From positions 106,010-170,009 of the forward strand of contig JAZSBO010000024.1 in assembly GCA_045602425.1 (NCBI GenBank): 64,000 nt of DNA. The letters are read 5' to 3'. Below, in pieces: positions 1-9,406 of this stretch. Within the stretch, counting starts at the first letter, position 1. Every line of letters starts with the position of its first letter. Position numbers and translations under genes: made by a program. This stretch comes from RGIG9608 sp045602425 (GTDB lineage: Bacteria > Bacteroidota > Bacteroidia > Bacteroidales > Paludibacteraceae). Under the pieces are notes generated by a model, which saw only the letters and a list, made by a program, of their open reading frames with translations, was not told the origin of the DNA and did not search any database.

Positions 1-1
1 C

Positions 2-211
2 GAATATGCAAAATTTGCTTATGCTGCGTTGCCAACATCTGACTATGTAGGTTCGATTACAGGATTTATCTCTTATTATTGGGACAAAGGTGGCAGTTCG
101 CCCGATGGCGACGAATGGACACTCGTGCTACGATCGCTCGACGATGTAAAACTAAAAAACAGCGAAGGAGTGGTTTGGCGTGCCGATGAAATTTATTATC
201 CGAAATATTAA
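2..211 (+). CDS. C-terminal end of a truncated protein, possibly a DUF5689-like surface protein
   Basis: The frame is open from the window edge to the TAA at 209-211, so only about 69 C-terminal residues are visible and the start lies outside. The fragment contains SITGFISYYW and WTLVLRSLDDV. This alternation resembles the last strands of the OB-fold-like DUF5689 modules found in Bacteroidetes lipoproteins. The lipoprotein at 259 follows 47 bases later on the same strand, so the two may form one transcript. The in-frame TTG at 29 is not the start, because the frame continues upstream. The family assignment is a guess from the pattern. Confidence 0.5.
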   Translation, partial: EYAKFAYAALPTSDYVGSITGFISYYWDKGGSSPDGDEWTLVLRSLDDVKLKNSEGVVWRADEIYYPKY

Positions 212-258
212 TTTTTTTATTAACTAACTTTATTCATTAACAACTTAAATTTATTTTT

Positions 259-1701
259 ATGAAAGTATCAAAATTTTTAGTGAGCTCGCTTTTCTTTGCG
301 GCTTTGACAATCGGTTTTGTTTCTTGTAAAGACAAAGACGAAAATCCTGACGATCCATTTGGTGGTGGTGGTAACAACACTGATCAAACTGATGACACCA
401 CAAGTTCTGCTAAGGGAACTGGCACTGAAGCCGATCCTTACAACGTTCAATATCTTTTGGATTTGAAAACTAACGGCGAATTAGCAGACAAAGGTGCTGG
501 CACAGAAAAAGCATGGGTAGAAGGTTACATCGTAGGTAGCTACGTGTTCGACAACGATCCTAAATTCGTTATCGGTGCTGACCCAACAGTTAAAGACAAC
601 GTTTTGATTGCAGACGACGCTAACTCTACTGACACCTACGCTGTTTCTGCTTTGAAATTAGGCAACTTCAAAACTTTAGTAAACCTTAAAGATATTCCTG
701 CTAATTTGAAGAAAAAAATCAAAGTTTATGGTGTTGTTGAAAAATACTGCGGCGTACCGGGTGTTGTAGATCTTGAAAAAGTTGTTATCGATGGCACAGA
801 AGTAGAACTTCCTGGCGTTACCGACGTAGAAGTGAACGACAACATGAAACCATCGGAAGCTCACGCTGCTGCTGCACAATTACAATCGGGTGCTGTTTCA
901 AGCAACATGGCTGGTGTTATTGGTTATGTTAGTAAAATAGCTACAGCATATAGCTCTCAATATGATAATATTACTATCTATATGTCAGACAACCAAGACA
1001 CACAAGAAACGTTCTATGTATTTCGTATGGCAGGAGGAGAAACTTTACAAGTAGGTGACAAAATTAAAGTTACTGGTAACTTGAAGAACCACAATGGAAC
1101 ATCTCCTCAAATGAACCAAGGTGCTACTTACGAATTACTTGAAGCTGTAGGCGGCGGTTCAGGTTCTGAAGGCGAAGGCGAAGGTGAAGGTGAAGGCTCT
1201 GGATCTGAAGGTGGCGAAGCAGTAGGAACTACTATGGGAGGTATTACTAATAGCGAAATAGTTGCTTCACAATCTCAATCAGGAACAACTCAAGGTGCAT
1301 ATATCGCTATGACTTATAGCAGTGCTTCAGGAGATTGGACTGCAAATGCTAGTGGAAATAGTGGAAATACTTATATTCAAATACGTAATAAAAATGCATC
1401 TTATATCAAAAGCCCTACATTTAGCAAAAATGTTTCAAAAGTAGTTATCAATTTTAGTTCTAATACTACTGCAAATCGTACAGTATATGCAATTCCTTCA
1501 GCTAACGTAGCTTCACTACCAGCTGCTGCAACTTATACTGATAGCGAATATGCAACAAACTATGGTAGCACTAATGCTACAGCAGGAGGTGGTGCAGAAT
1601 CTTTAACTATAAATTTCACAGGCGAAACAAAAGATTTTGCTCTTATAGCAAAAGGTGGTGCTATATATATCGATTCAATTGAAGTTTATTCAGCTGAATA
1701 A
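259..1701 (+). CDS. DUF6359-type surface lipoprotein with a Gly-Glu linker
   Basis: This 480-residue predicted lipoprotein has a signal peptide ending in the lipobox FVSC, with Cys about residue 23, followed by an Asp/Gly-rich tether. Residues about 55-180 (GTEADPYNVQ, KAWVEGYIVG, LIADDAN, EKYCGVPG) match my memory of DUF6359. Residues about 190-295 look like an OB-fold-like module (GVIGYVSKI, LQVGDKIKVTGNL). A low-complexity (Gly-Glu)n linker at about 303-313 leads into a C-terminal beta-sandwich of about 160 residues rich in Ser, Thr and Asn. Domain content suggests a surface-exposed binding protein; no catalytic motif is visible. It is followed by a strong terminator at 1722-1758. Confidence 0.8.
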   Translation: MKVSKFLVSSLFFAALTIGFVSCKDKDENPDDPFGGGGNNTDQTDDTTSSAKGTGTEADPYNVQYLLDLKTNGELADKGAGTEKAWVEGYIVGSYVFDNDPKFVIGADPTVKDNVLIADDANSTDTYAVSALKLGNFKTLVNLKDIPANLKKKIKVYGVVEKYCGVPGVVDLEKVVIDGTEVELPGVTDVEVNDNMKPSEAHAAAAQLQSGAVSSNMAGVIGYVSKIATAYSSQYDNITIYMSDNQDTQETFYVFRMAGGETLQVGDKIKVTGNLKNHNGTSPQMNQGATYELLEAVGGGSGSEGEGEGEGEGSGSEGGEAVGTTMGGITNSEIVASQSQSGTTQGAYIAMTYSSASGDWTANASGNSGNTYIQIRNKNASYIKSPTFSKNVSKVVINFSSNTTANRTVYAIPSANVASLPAAATYTDSEYATNYGSTNATAGGGAESLTINFTGETKDFALIAKGGAIYIDSIEVYSAE

Positions 1702-1721
1702 GCAACACAATACATACATCT

Positions 1722-1758
1722 AAAAAATCCCGAATCAAAAGATTCGGGATTTTTTTTA
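1722..1758. terminator. Bidirectional intrinsic terminator
   Basis: A perfect 15-base inverted repeat (1722-1736 and 1741-1755, core ATCCCGAATC/GATTCGGGAT) with a four-base AAAA loop has T-runs on both strands. It sits between the convergent lipoprotein gene and nfo and can serve both. Confidence 0.85.
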
Positions 1759-1771
1759 TTGCTTAATCTTT

Positions 1772-2614
1772 TCAGTCTGTCAGCGATTTCAGATAGGCAA
1801 TCTCTTCTGCCCAGCGGGTTTCGTCAGGCGTTTCGAGAATAATAGGCATTTCGTCGAATCTTGAATCAGCCATCAAGAGCGAAAACATATCGCCAGCCAA
1901 AAGTCCCAGACCGATACTTTCGTGTCTATCCACACGCGAGGCAAGTGGCTTCTTAGTATCATTCAAGTGTATACCTCGCAAATAATCAAACCCGATGATA
2001 GCATCGAACTGCTCAAAAGTAGCAAGAAACGATTCACGCGTAGCAATATCATAACCAGCGGAATACGTATGGCACGTATCAATACAAACGCCCACACGCG
2101 ATTTATCTTCTACGTGGTCGATAATATAACGTATCTGTTCAAACTTATTACCAAGATTTGAACCTTGTCCAGCAGTGTTTTCGATAACTGCTGTAACGCC
2201 CTGCGTTTTGTCTAAAGCTATATTTATCGATTCGGCAATGCGTTGCAAACACTCCTCTTCCGATATTTTATTCAGATGACTTCCGGGGTGAAAATTCAAA
2301 CGATCCAAACCCAATTGTTCGCAACGCTTCATCTCGTCGAGAAAAGCTGTACGCGACTTTTCCAACCCCTCGCTATCAGGCGAACCAAGATTTATCAAAT
2401 AACTATCATGTGGCAATATTTGCATTGGCGTATACCCAAACTCCACACAACGCTCTTTGAACAAGGCAATAGAACGCTCCGAAAGCGGCGGAGCCACCCA
2501 TTGACGTTGATTTTTTGTAAACAAGGCAAACGCTGTTGCTCCAATAGCCTTTGCATTCAAAGGAGCATTTTCTACTCCACCCGATGCACTTACGTGTGCT
2601 CCAATGTATTTCAT
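1772..2614 (-). CDS. nfo: Deoxyribonuclease IV (endonuclease IV, AP endonuclease)
   Basis: Endonuclease IV cuts DNA 5' of abasic sites in base-excision repair. The protein has 280 residues, the normal length, and starts MKYIGAHVSASGG. All nine zinc ligands of the family are present: His69, His109, Glu145, Asp179, His182, His216, Asp229, His231 and Glu261, in the motifs FHPGSH, IENTAGQG, CIDTCHTY, GIHLND, VDRHESIG and ILETP. It is the last gene of the compact minus-strand series rex-FAH-porU-porV-ispF-nfo, starting six bases after the ispF stop, and is closed by the terminator at 1722-1758. Confidence 0.97.
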   Translation of the reverse strand: MKYIGAHVSASGGVENAPLNAKAIGATAFALFTKNQRQWVAPPLSERSIALFKERCVEFGYTPMQILPHDSYLINLGSPDSEGLEKSRTAFLDEMKRCEQLGLDRLNFHPGSHLNKISEEECLQRIAESINIALDKTQGVTAVIENTAGQGSNLGNKFEQIRYIIDHVEDKSRVGVCIDTCHTYSAGYDIATRESFLATFEQFDAIIGFDYLRGIHLNDTKKPLASRVDRHESIGLGLLAGDMFSLLMADSRFDEMPIILETPDETRWAEEIAYLKSLTD

Positions 2615-2620
2615 ATTAAA

Positions 2621-3100
2621 TTAGATTTTTTCAATTAACGCAACTGCATACGCAGCAATTCCCTCTTCATGCCCTACGAAACCGAGTTTTTCGGTAGTGG
2701 TTGCTTTTATAGAAACATCCGAAATCTCAACACTAAGTATTCGTGCCAAGCATTCACGCATCGGCTCTATATAGTCTTTTAACTTTGGTCGTTCGGCACA
2801 AATCGTACAATCAACATTTCCTACCGAGAAACCATTATCAGCCAAAAGTTGTACAGTTTTCTGTAACAAAATTTTACTATCGATATTCTTAAAATCGTTG
2901 CTATTGTCGGGGAAATGATAGCCAATATCGCGTAGCGAAGCCGCCCCCAACAACGCATCGCAAACGGCATGTATCAGCACATCGGCATCCGAATGTCCGA
3001 GCAACCCGTGCGAATGCTCCACCTTTATACCACCTAAAAAAAGTGCACGACCCTCAACAAGTCGATGCACATCATATCCAAAACCAACCTTGATTCTCAT
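2621..3100 (-). CDS. ispF: 2-C-methyl-D-erythritol 2,4-cyclodiphosphate synthase
   Basis: IspF makes MEcPP in the non-mevalonate (MEP) isoprenoid pathway. The 159-residue protein has the normal length. It carries the metal-site motif GYDVHRL (Asp10, His12), His44 in HSDADVLIHA, and the C-terminal TTTEKLGFVGHEEGIAAYA. Its ATG follows directly on the TAA of porV with no spacer, which suggests translational coupling. Isoprenoid precursors feed UppS, encoded elsewhere in the window, but nothing here links IspF to secretion beyond position. Confidence 0.97.
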   Translation of the reverse strand: MRIKVGFGYDVHRLVEGRALFLGGIKVEHSHGLLGHSDADVLIHAVCDALLGAASLRDIGYHFPDNSNDFKNIDSKILLQKTVQLLADNGFSVGNVDCTICAERPKLKDYIEPMRECLARILSVEISDVSIKATTTEKLGFVGHEEGIAAYAVALIEKI

Positions 3101-4315
3101 TTATTTATCTTTATTTCCCAAATCGACTAAATCTTTCAAACCATCGACGTCGAACGAAAGCGAAAAACGCAATGTCTGATCGAGCGGAGTTGTTTGTTTC
3201 AATGCCAACACATAACCTACGTCTAATTGGAAAGCCGTCAGTTTAAAACCAGCACCAAAAGTAAAGAACTTACGGTTGCCTTTCCATTTCGATTCATTAG
3301 AATAACCAAAACGACCAAAAAACTGATTGTTGTACGAATATTCTAAACCTGCCGACCAATTTACCTCACGCAATTCGTCCATAAACGCCTCTTTTCGCGT
3401 ATAAGCAGGATTGTCATAAGCATCAGCAAATGAATAGAAAATAGCCGCTATTGACGACATTTTATCATACTTCTCTTTTGCTGCAATATACGCCTCACCA
3501 GTTGCCCCACCTTCGTAGTTTTTCGACTGCGGATAAGCAGGTACAAGCGTTTTATTTATATCGAAATTTATCGAAAGTTTGTTGTAAGCATCAAATGGGA
3601 TAGCGTATGAAACACCTAATCGCAAATTTGCAGGCAAGAAAATCTCCGTATTGCGTTTGTCGTACGATATTTTTGTAGAAATATTCGATAGATTCAAACC
3701 TATGCCTAACATAGAAACTCCAGTATTCAAAGAAATAGGAATACCACTATACATAGCAATATCGGCACCGAAAGCATGTCCGGGTGAATAATTTTCGTCT
3801 TTCACTCCAAGACCAGAATAAATATAACGCATAGCTACCGCCATCGAAAAATATTTCGACAACTGACGCGAATATGCTACATCGAGCGAAAATTCGTTTG
3901 GTTTGCCCGTACCCATCGGATTCCCTTCGTTGTCAGTCAAAGCAATTGAACCTAACGAAAAATAACGCAACGACATACTCACCGCTTGTAAATCGCCAAT
4001 TTTGTAATAACCTGCAAGATAAGCCAAGTCTATATCTTTTACAATTTTACGCAACCAAGGAGTATATGAGAGCGAAACACCAGCTACACTCTTTATATTT
4101 GCATACTTGGCAGGGTTCCAATATTGAGAATTAATATCGGGCTCCGTAGCCGCACCAACATCGCCCATACCACCAGCACGAGCATCGGGAGCAATCGTCA
4201 AAGACGGGACTCCTGAAGTTACAGGATTATAAAAGTTTTTAGGATTTTCTTCTGCCATAGTAGTTACACTCGCAGTGAATATCAATACTATTATCAGTAA
4301 TTTTTTCATAGTCAT
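3101..4315 (-). CDS. porV: T9SS outer-membrane protein PorV (LptO family)
   Basis: PorV is an outer-membrane beta-barrel that collects T9SS cargo from the SprA translocon and delivers it to the sortase PorU. The 404-residue protein has a signal peptide ending near TTMA. It contains SLTIAPDARAGGMGDVGAAT and QYWNPAK, typical of PorV N-termini, then repeated amphipathic strands and a final strand rich in aromatic residues. It lies 42 bases downstream of porU, the partner subunit. An alternative ATG two codons downstream (4309, MKKLL) is equally plausible. Confidence 0.93.
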   Translation of the reverse strand: MTMKKLLIIVLIFTASVTTMAEENPKNFYNPVTSGVPSLTIAPDARAGGMGDVGAATEPDINSQYWNPAKYANIKSVAGVSLSYTPWLRKIVKDIDLAYLAGYYKIGDLQAVSMSLRYFSLGSIALTDNEGNPMGTGKPNEFSLDVAYSRQLSKYFSMAVAMRYIYSGLGVKDENYSPGHAFGADIAMYSGIPISLNTGVSMLGIGLNLSNISTKISYDKRNTEIFLPANLRLGVSYAIPFDAYNKLSINFDINKTLVPAYPQSKNYEGGATGEAYIAAKEKYDKMSSIAAIFYSFADAYDNPAYTRKEAFMDELREVNWSAGLEYSYNNQFFGRFGYSNESKWKGNRKFFTFGAGFKLTAFQLDVGYVLALKQTTPLDQTLRFSLSFDVDGLKDLVDLGNKDK

Positions 4316-4357
4316 CTTTTTGTTTTACATTAAAATTATAACGTTTTACTTTTTATT

Positions 4358-7300
4358 TTATTGTCCATTTACAATTATTTTAACAGTGTTAGCCGCTTTC
4401 TGCCCATCAACTGTTCCCACAAGCATACGCATCAAATAAATGCCTGCTCGCACACGATTGCCGTTGTCATCTTTCAGATTCCAAACAATAGGTTCTGTAC
4501 GAACATTTTGCGAAGGTACACTTTTTGTCGAAGTCCACAGCAATTTTCCATTCAAATCATAGATATTTGCCGTAAGTTCCAACAACTCGTCAGGGCGATT
4601 GTGTTCATAAACAAAGTGAACAATGTCCGTTGTAGGGTTCGGATAGCAAGTCAAGCTATAAACATAGGGTTGATATCCTTTTTGCACTTCGAAACCAATG
4701 GTTACAGTCGTAGAGTTGTTTTGCAAATCCCACACTCGAAAAAACAGAGAGTATCGACCATCTTGCATTTCAGGCATTTTGTATTTAATAATGCCTCGTT
4801 TGTAAGTTCCTAATTCAGCTTCGTAATAATCATTCAAAATTGTTTCTTGCTCCGTATCAGAATTTAATCGGTAAATAATATCATGCCCAATGCCACTCCC
4901 CGTAGCATTGATACCGCTTTCGTCTTCTACATTCGCTACAAACAAAGGCGTTTCGTTGACAATATCGCCCGAGCGAAAATCGGGAGTATTCAAAAAGATA
5001 TTTACTTTAGGTCCTTCACTTTCTAATAAATAGTCGGCAGACTCTCCTCCTATAATAAATTGAGTTGTAGAACCATTTGCATCATAACCATTTACTTCAT
5101 CGGCAGCATAATATACAATTCGCCCCGATCCATAAGTGTATTTTATATCTTTCGGAACACGAAAAACCAACTCAAAACGTCCATCAACTACTGCGGTTTT
5201 TCCCATAAAAATTACATTCGGACGATCTTTATAAACAAATGGCACAGAACCATTGTCGTTTGCAAGCGTTGCAAGCGTTTCTTCTTTATCCATTATCGAA
5301 ACGTGAACATAGCCATTGAAATCCGACACAACCGCTCCACTTCCATCGTCAACACGTCCCGTAATCACTACTTCGCCAAGAGCATTCAGTGTATCGGTTT
5401 CTGACAAAGTACGCCCATTGATAGTTTCTGTTACCACCGAAAATTGGTCAGGATAATTCAACTTCAAAGCAGGATCACCAAGCAAAGTAAAGGTCAGTTT
5501 GTTCACCGTTTTATCGGTTTGATTTTTTGCCCTACGAACAATGTCGCCCAAACGCAAATGTTCACCATTTTCTTTTTTAAAGAAGTTAGCTGCTAAGTTT
5601 TTATTCAAACGATAATTCAAATTTGAATAAACCGTACGCGATGCCGAAAACACTGCGACAGCACCTCCATTTGGTTGCAAAAGCAATGCTTCGGCTCCTG
5701 ACATTTTGGCCACATCCCAATGTCCGAAATTACACGTTGCCGCTACCCAAAAACCCAACGCTTTATTGTACATCGACTGAATATCCTGCAAACTAAGAAT
5801 CGCTTCGTTACTCCAATTGACAGCTCCACCATGCCCTGTATAATTAAACATCAAAGCTCCTGTTTTTACCAAATTCTGAAACACCTCATTTGCCAATGGA
5901 TATGCCTCACCACTCGCCGATGTTTCTTGCTTGTAAGCATCTAAATAGATTTTTTTCAATAAATAATTCGTGTCATTTTGCTGAAATTTACATGATACGC
6001 TATCGGCTTCAGACACATGCGAATTGGAATCTCCATCATCAGCTAAAAAACAAAGTTTTGTTTTCCATTGCCCCTTATGCGTATCGTTCATATAAGCAAT
6101 TGTTTTATCAACCACAGTAGTTGCTTCCGCCTTTGTTTTAACGGGGAAACGTCCCACAGAAATATCCATTTGTTCAACTAAGACATTTCTTCCTTCAGAA
6201 TTATCCATCAATCCAAAATAATCGTCAGTTACATACGATTGCATTTCATAAATCGAGTTTTGCGACTGATAAGTCAACAATCGATGCGTTTCTTCAACAT
6301 TATCTTCGATACCTCTATTATCTAAATGTCCATCACCCATCAATAACAAATAAAGCATATGTTGTTTGGGATTTTTCAATCGATCGTAAAACATCTTCAT
6401 CAAACGACGATATGCCGTTGCATCAGGATTTCCTGATGAAAATTCGTTATAAACTTGCTCTACAGAGACCACATGTACTTGTAAACCAGATTTTTGCCAA
6501 TGAGCTTCTGCTAAGCGTTCAGCTTCTTCTAAAAAGTCAGGATGCGAGATAATGACCATATCGCACATAGGCAATCCATGCAAATCTTGATTATCGATTT
6601 TACCAACAATTTCTGGAGACGGGAATTCTGCATTTGTTTTTACAGCAACAAACTCTTGTAAAGGATAAGCTTTTTTTACAAAAGTCACCAAATTACCCTC
6701 TTGTATTGTAGAAACTCTATACACACTATCGTGAGTTGTAACATTCCAAATTTCAACACCCGACAGTGCATTCTCTAACTGATATTTATTACTCCAAGCA
6801 GGATAATATTTATTTGTATTGTCAATATTTCGGAAGCTCATTGCATTACCTGTCATCTTCAAAGCACGTGAGACATTCAACTCATAGTAATTCAAATAGG
6901 CTACTGAAGCATTCTGTGGATTCAAATATTCTAAATCAAATTTCAGTTGGTTATTCGAAGTATTGTAAAATGAGATCAAAGTATCTTTCCCCTCCGCTAC
7001 ATTGTACGACGACAAAACAGGAGCAACTTTCGTAAAGGCGACATCCGTATTATTTACTTTTACCGAAAATCGGCTTTGAGAGGCAGAATTTGCTACGAGA
7101 CTCAAATTAATCGTTGATTTCTTATCTAATAGAATATTCGAGAACGTATGATTAAACGAGAGTCGATTGTTTTCTGCATTCAACTTCTCTCCATAAAACT
7201 CACGCCCTGAATTCAATAACGAGAGTTCGTCTAATTCATGCACATACACATCTGTAAACGAATTTACAATATATGTCGGAGTTAAAGATTCTCCGAGTTC

Positions 7301-8113
7301 AGTTTGTATAGTTTTTGCTTTTCCAACATCTTTTGTAACAAAATAATAACCTACATCGGAATATGGATTTTGAGTATGAACCATTGCCCGTTGTTTCATA
7401 TCAAAACTCCACGAAACAGCTCCTTGTGCATAAAAAAGCACATAATCGTTTCCTCGCCAAATAGCCAATTCTGGTAAATCGTGATAATAAGGTAACGAAA
7501 AATCTTCATTCAACATTGCTCCTCCATAGCCAAATACTCGGACATTGGCTGGTGTACACCCCATCGTAGCCAAATCAGCTGCCGACAACTTATAAATACC
7601 AGAATTCTGTATTTTTATTTTATACCACGTTCCGCTACTCAATACCGAGGAGGAAACATCGTTTGCCATTGTTGCTATCGGAGTTAATGGCATCAATGAT
7701 TCTGAAACATCATACTCAAATGAAACAAGTTTTTTATAAATTCCATTTTGTAAAACAATCGGATTTATTTGTAAAAAATATTGAGTTATTTGACGTTCTG
7801 TTCTACAGACAACTTGCCAATCTATATCCGCCTTGAAATCAACGTTTAAATATTTAAGAATAGCAACCTCATCATTCGTACAAGTAACAAATTGTAGATT
7901 TTTTAATGATACATTTTCCGAAGACACCTCTTTGACAAAGTATGGAATGTTTGCATCATCAACATATTCAGCACCATCAAATGCAAGGACTTGCTTCTGA
8001 CCTTTAAATGTTCCCCATTTTTCTATCGGTAACCATTTAACACGACAAATCTGCTCCGATGCAAACACCGAAAAGCAAAACAATATCGATATAAAAAACA
8101 ACCGAAAACGCAT
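4358..8113 (-). CDS. porU: T9SS sortase PorU, C25 gingipain-family cysteine peptidase
   Basis: PorU removes the C-terminal sorting domain of T9SS cargo and attaches the cargo to the cell surface. The protein has 1251 residues with a signal peptide (ends VFASEQ). A gingipain-like C25 domain spans roughly residues 510-880, including LLLMGDGHLDNRG. The catalytic His761 is in TGHGGAVNW and Cys794 in AATCNFGHW, with the usual roughly 33-residue spacing. The last ~90 residues form a sorting-domain-like beta-sandwich starting CYPNPTTDIV, which PorU proteins keep. Its ATG abuts the TAA of the FAH-family gene, and porV follows 42 bases downstream. Confidence 0.94.
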   Translation of the reverse strand: MRFRLFFISILFCFSVFASEQICRVKWLPIEKWGTFKGQKQVLAFDGAEYVDDANIPYFVKEVSSENVSLKNLQFVTCTNDEVAILKYLNVDFKADIDWQVVCRTERQITQYFLQINPIVLQNGIYKKLVSFEYDVSESLMPLTPIATMANDVSSSVLSSGTWYKIKIQNSGIYKLSAADLATMGCTPANVRVFGYGGAMLNEDFSLPYYHDLPELAIWRGNDYVLFYAQGAVSWSFDMKQRAMVHTQNPYSDVGYYFVTKDVGKAKTIQTELGESLTPTYIVNSFTDVYVHELDELSLLNSGREFYGEKLNAENNRLSFNHTFSNILLDKKSTINLSLVANSASQSRFSVKVNNTDVAFTKVAPVLSSYNVAEGKDTLISFYNTSNNQLKFDLEYLNPQNASVAYLNYYELNVSRALKMTGNAMSFRNIDNTNKYYPAWSNKYQLENALSGVEIWNVTTHDSVYRVSTIQEGNLVTFVKKAYPLQEFVAVKTNAEFPSPEIVGKIDNQDLHGLPMCDMVIISHPDFLEEAERLAEAHWQKSGLQVHVVSVEQVYNEFSSGNPDATAYRRLMKMFYDRLKNPKQHMLYLLLMGDGHLDNRGIEDNVEETHRLLTYQSQNSIYEMQSYVTDDYFGLMDNSEGRNVLVEQMDISVGRFPVKTKAEATTVVDKTIAYMNDTHKGQWKTKLCFLADDGDSNSHVSEADSVSCKFQQNDTNYLLKKIYLDAYKQETSASGEAYPLANEVFQNLVKTGALMFNYTGHGGAVNWSNEAILSLQDIQSMYNKALGFWVAATCNFGHWDVAKMSGAEALLLQPNGGAVAVFSASRTVYSNLNYRLNKNLAANFFKKENGEHLRLGDIVRRAKNQTDKTVNKLTFTLLGDPALKLNYPDQFSVVTETINGRTLSETDTLNALGEVVITGRVDDGSGAVVSDFNGYVHVSIMDKEETLATLANDNGSVPFVYKDRPNVIFMGKTAVVDGRFELVFRVPKDIKYTYGSGRIVYYAADEVNGYDANGSTTQFIIGGESADYLLESEGPKVNIFLNTPDFRSGDIVNETPLFVANVEDESGINATGSGIGHDIIYRLNSDTEQETILNDYYEAELGTYKRGIIKYKMPEMQDGRYSLFFRVWDLQNNSTTVTIGFEVQKGYQPYVYSLTCYPNPTTDIVHFVYEHNRPDELLELTANIYDLNGKLLWTSTKSVPSQNVRTEPIVWNLKDDNGNRVRAGIYLMRMLVGTVDGQKAANTVKIIVNGQ

Positions 8114-8722
8114 TTATTTTATTCTAAAACAAAACATTTTTTGTTCTCCAACATAACCCTCAAGCAAATCGTTAATAGCGACCTTACCAACACCCGAAGG
8201 CGTTCCTGTAAATATCAAATCGCCAATTTTCAATGTAAAAAACTGACTTACATAAGCAATTATTTCGTCAAACGAGAAAATCATATCCGAAGTATTGCCT
8301 GTTTGAACAGTTTTCGAATTTATATCCAAACGAAATGAAATATTATTTTTTTCAAAATCTCTCATAGGTAAAAATGGGCTGACAACTGCCGAATTATCAA
8401 AACCTTTTGCCAAATCCCAAGGCAACCCCTTTTTCCGAAAATCACTCTGCAAATCCCTTGCCGTAAAATCAACTCCAAGAGCAAATTCGTCATAATAACG
8501 AGAAGCAAATCTTGATGCGATATTCTTTCCTATTCTATTTATTCGCAATACAATTTCAGTTTCATAATGTATTTCCGATGAAAAATCGGGTAAAAAAAAC
8601 GGCTTATTATCCCGCAACAACGCTGAATCAGGCTTAGTAAACACAACTGGACAAATAGGAGTTTTTGTGTTCATCTCCCGATTATGTTCAGCATAATTCA
8701 TTCCAATTCCTATAATTTTCAT
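8114..8722 (-). CDS. Fumarylacetoacetate hydrolase (FAH) family protein
   Basis: FAH-fold enzymes hydrolyse or decarboxylate acyl-pyruvate-type substrates; bacterial short forms often act on oxaloacetate or acylpyruvates. The 202-residue protein matches the short single-domain form. The metal ligands are in HYETEIVLR (Glu54, Glu56) and GVDFTARD (Asp85), and FTGTPSGVG is the conserved C-terminal motif. It starts three bases after the rex stop and its stop abuts the porU start. Its substrate cannot be read from sequence; a short upstream partner such as rex is not informative. Confidence 0.9.
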   Translation of the reverse strand: MKIIGIGMNYAEHNREMNTKTPICPVVFTKPDSALLRDNKPFFLPDFSSEIHYETEIVLRINRIGKNIASRFASRYYDEFALGVDFTARDLQSDFRKKGLPWDLAKGFDNSAVVSPFLPMRDFEKNNISFRLDINSKTVQTGNTSDMIFSFDEIIAYVSQFFTLKIGDLIFTGTPSGVGKVAINDLLEGYVGEQKMFCFRIK

Positions 8723-8725
8723 CTT

Positions 8726-9355
8726 TTACAAAAAATTCATTTTTTCATGCAAACGATTAAACATTACTGCCAAATGTGCATATATCGAAGTATTTTGAAC
8801 CACAATATTTTTCGGAACTTTTATCCGAAAAGGAGTAAAATTCCATATCGCCTTAATTCCTCCCGCAACCATCAAATCAGCAACTTCTTGAGCCTTATCT
8901 ACAGAAACCGTTAAAACACCAATAATAATGCCTGTTTTCTGTTGAAGTTCTTCGAAATGCGAAATATGATGAATAGGTTTTCTTCCTATTTGCATTCCTG
9001 TCAATTCATATTTCACATCAAAACCTGCCACAATTTCCAATCCATATTGCTCCAAACCATTATCATGCAAAAGCGATGATCCCAAACTCCCAACGCCAAA
9101 CAAAAAAGCCTTATGCGATTGTGAAAAACCAAGAAAATTCTCTAAAACTTCGACTAAAGTCTTTATTTCATATCCCACACGTGTCCTACCAGAAATATTA
9201 ACATACGTAAAATCTTTAGCTACCAAAGAAGCATCTACAGCTATTTCGTGTGCAATTTGGGTTGAGGTCAAATAAACAGCACCTTGTGATTGACACAATT
9301 TTGCATAAGCTAAATACCAAGGCAGTCTGCGTAATGTAGGCTCAGGAATTTTCAT
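8726..9355 (-). CDS. rex: Redox-sensing transcriptional repressor Rex
   Basis: Rex binds DNA when NAD+ is high and releases it when NADH rises, controlling fermentation and respiration genes. From the ATG at 9355 it has 209 residues. An N-terminal winged helix (residues 1-80: IPEPTLRRLPWYL, VDASLVAKDF, RVGYEI) precedes a Rossmann NADH domain with the glycine motif FGVGSLGSS at 86-94. A longer frame reaching 9382 is unlikely because it enters the terminator hairpin and the family starts at MKIPEPTLRR. A promoter-like TACTTTTG lies only four bases upstream of the ATG. Rex opens the series running to nfo. Confidence 0.94.
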   Translation of the reverse strand: MKIPEPTLRRLPWYLAYAKLCQSQGAVYLTSTQIAHEIAVDASLVAKDFTYVNISGRTRVGYEIKTLVEVLENFLGFSQSHKAFLFGVGSLGSSLLHDNGLEQYGLEIVAGFDVKYELTGMQIGRKPIHHISHFEELQQKTGIIIGVLTVSVDKAQEVADLMVAGGIKAIWNFTPFRIKVPKNIVVQNTSIYAHLAVMFNRLHEKMNFL

Positions 9356-9359
9356 CAAA

Positions 9360-9367
9360 CAAAAGTA
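9360..9367 (-). promoter_or_regulatory. Putative -7 promoter box of rex
   Basis: The minus strand reads TACTTTTG, a match to the Bacteroidetes consensus TAnnTTTG, four bases before the rex ATG. A transcript starting at the usual distance would begin at or next to the ATG and be leaderless. The box overlaps the T-tract of the fadD terminator, so a chance match is possible. I see no clear -33 TTTG. Confidence 0.4.
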
Positions 9368-9399
9368 AAAAAAAAGCCACAATCTTAATCATTGTGGCT
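9366..9399 (-). terminator. Intrinsic terminator after fadD
   Basis: On the minus strand a nine-base stem, AGCCACAAT/ATTGTGGCT (9391-9399 and 9375-9383), with a seven-base loop is followed by nine T residues. It lies eight bases beyond the fadD stop and closes the acpP-fabF-rnc-fadD series. Confidence 0.85.
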
Positions 9400-9406
9400 A
9401 ACATTT

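Noticed and set aside
29..211. Complete small gene starting at TTG 29
   Set aside because: The same frame is open to the window edge upstream, so it is the end of a larger gene.
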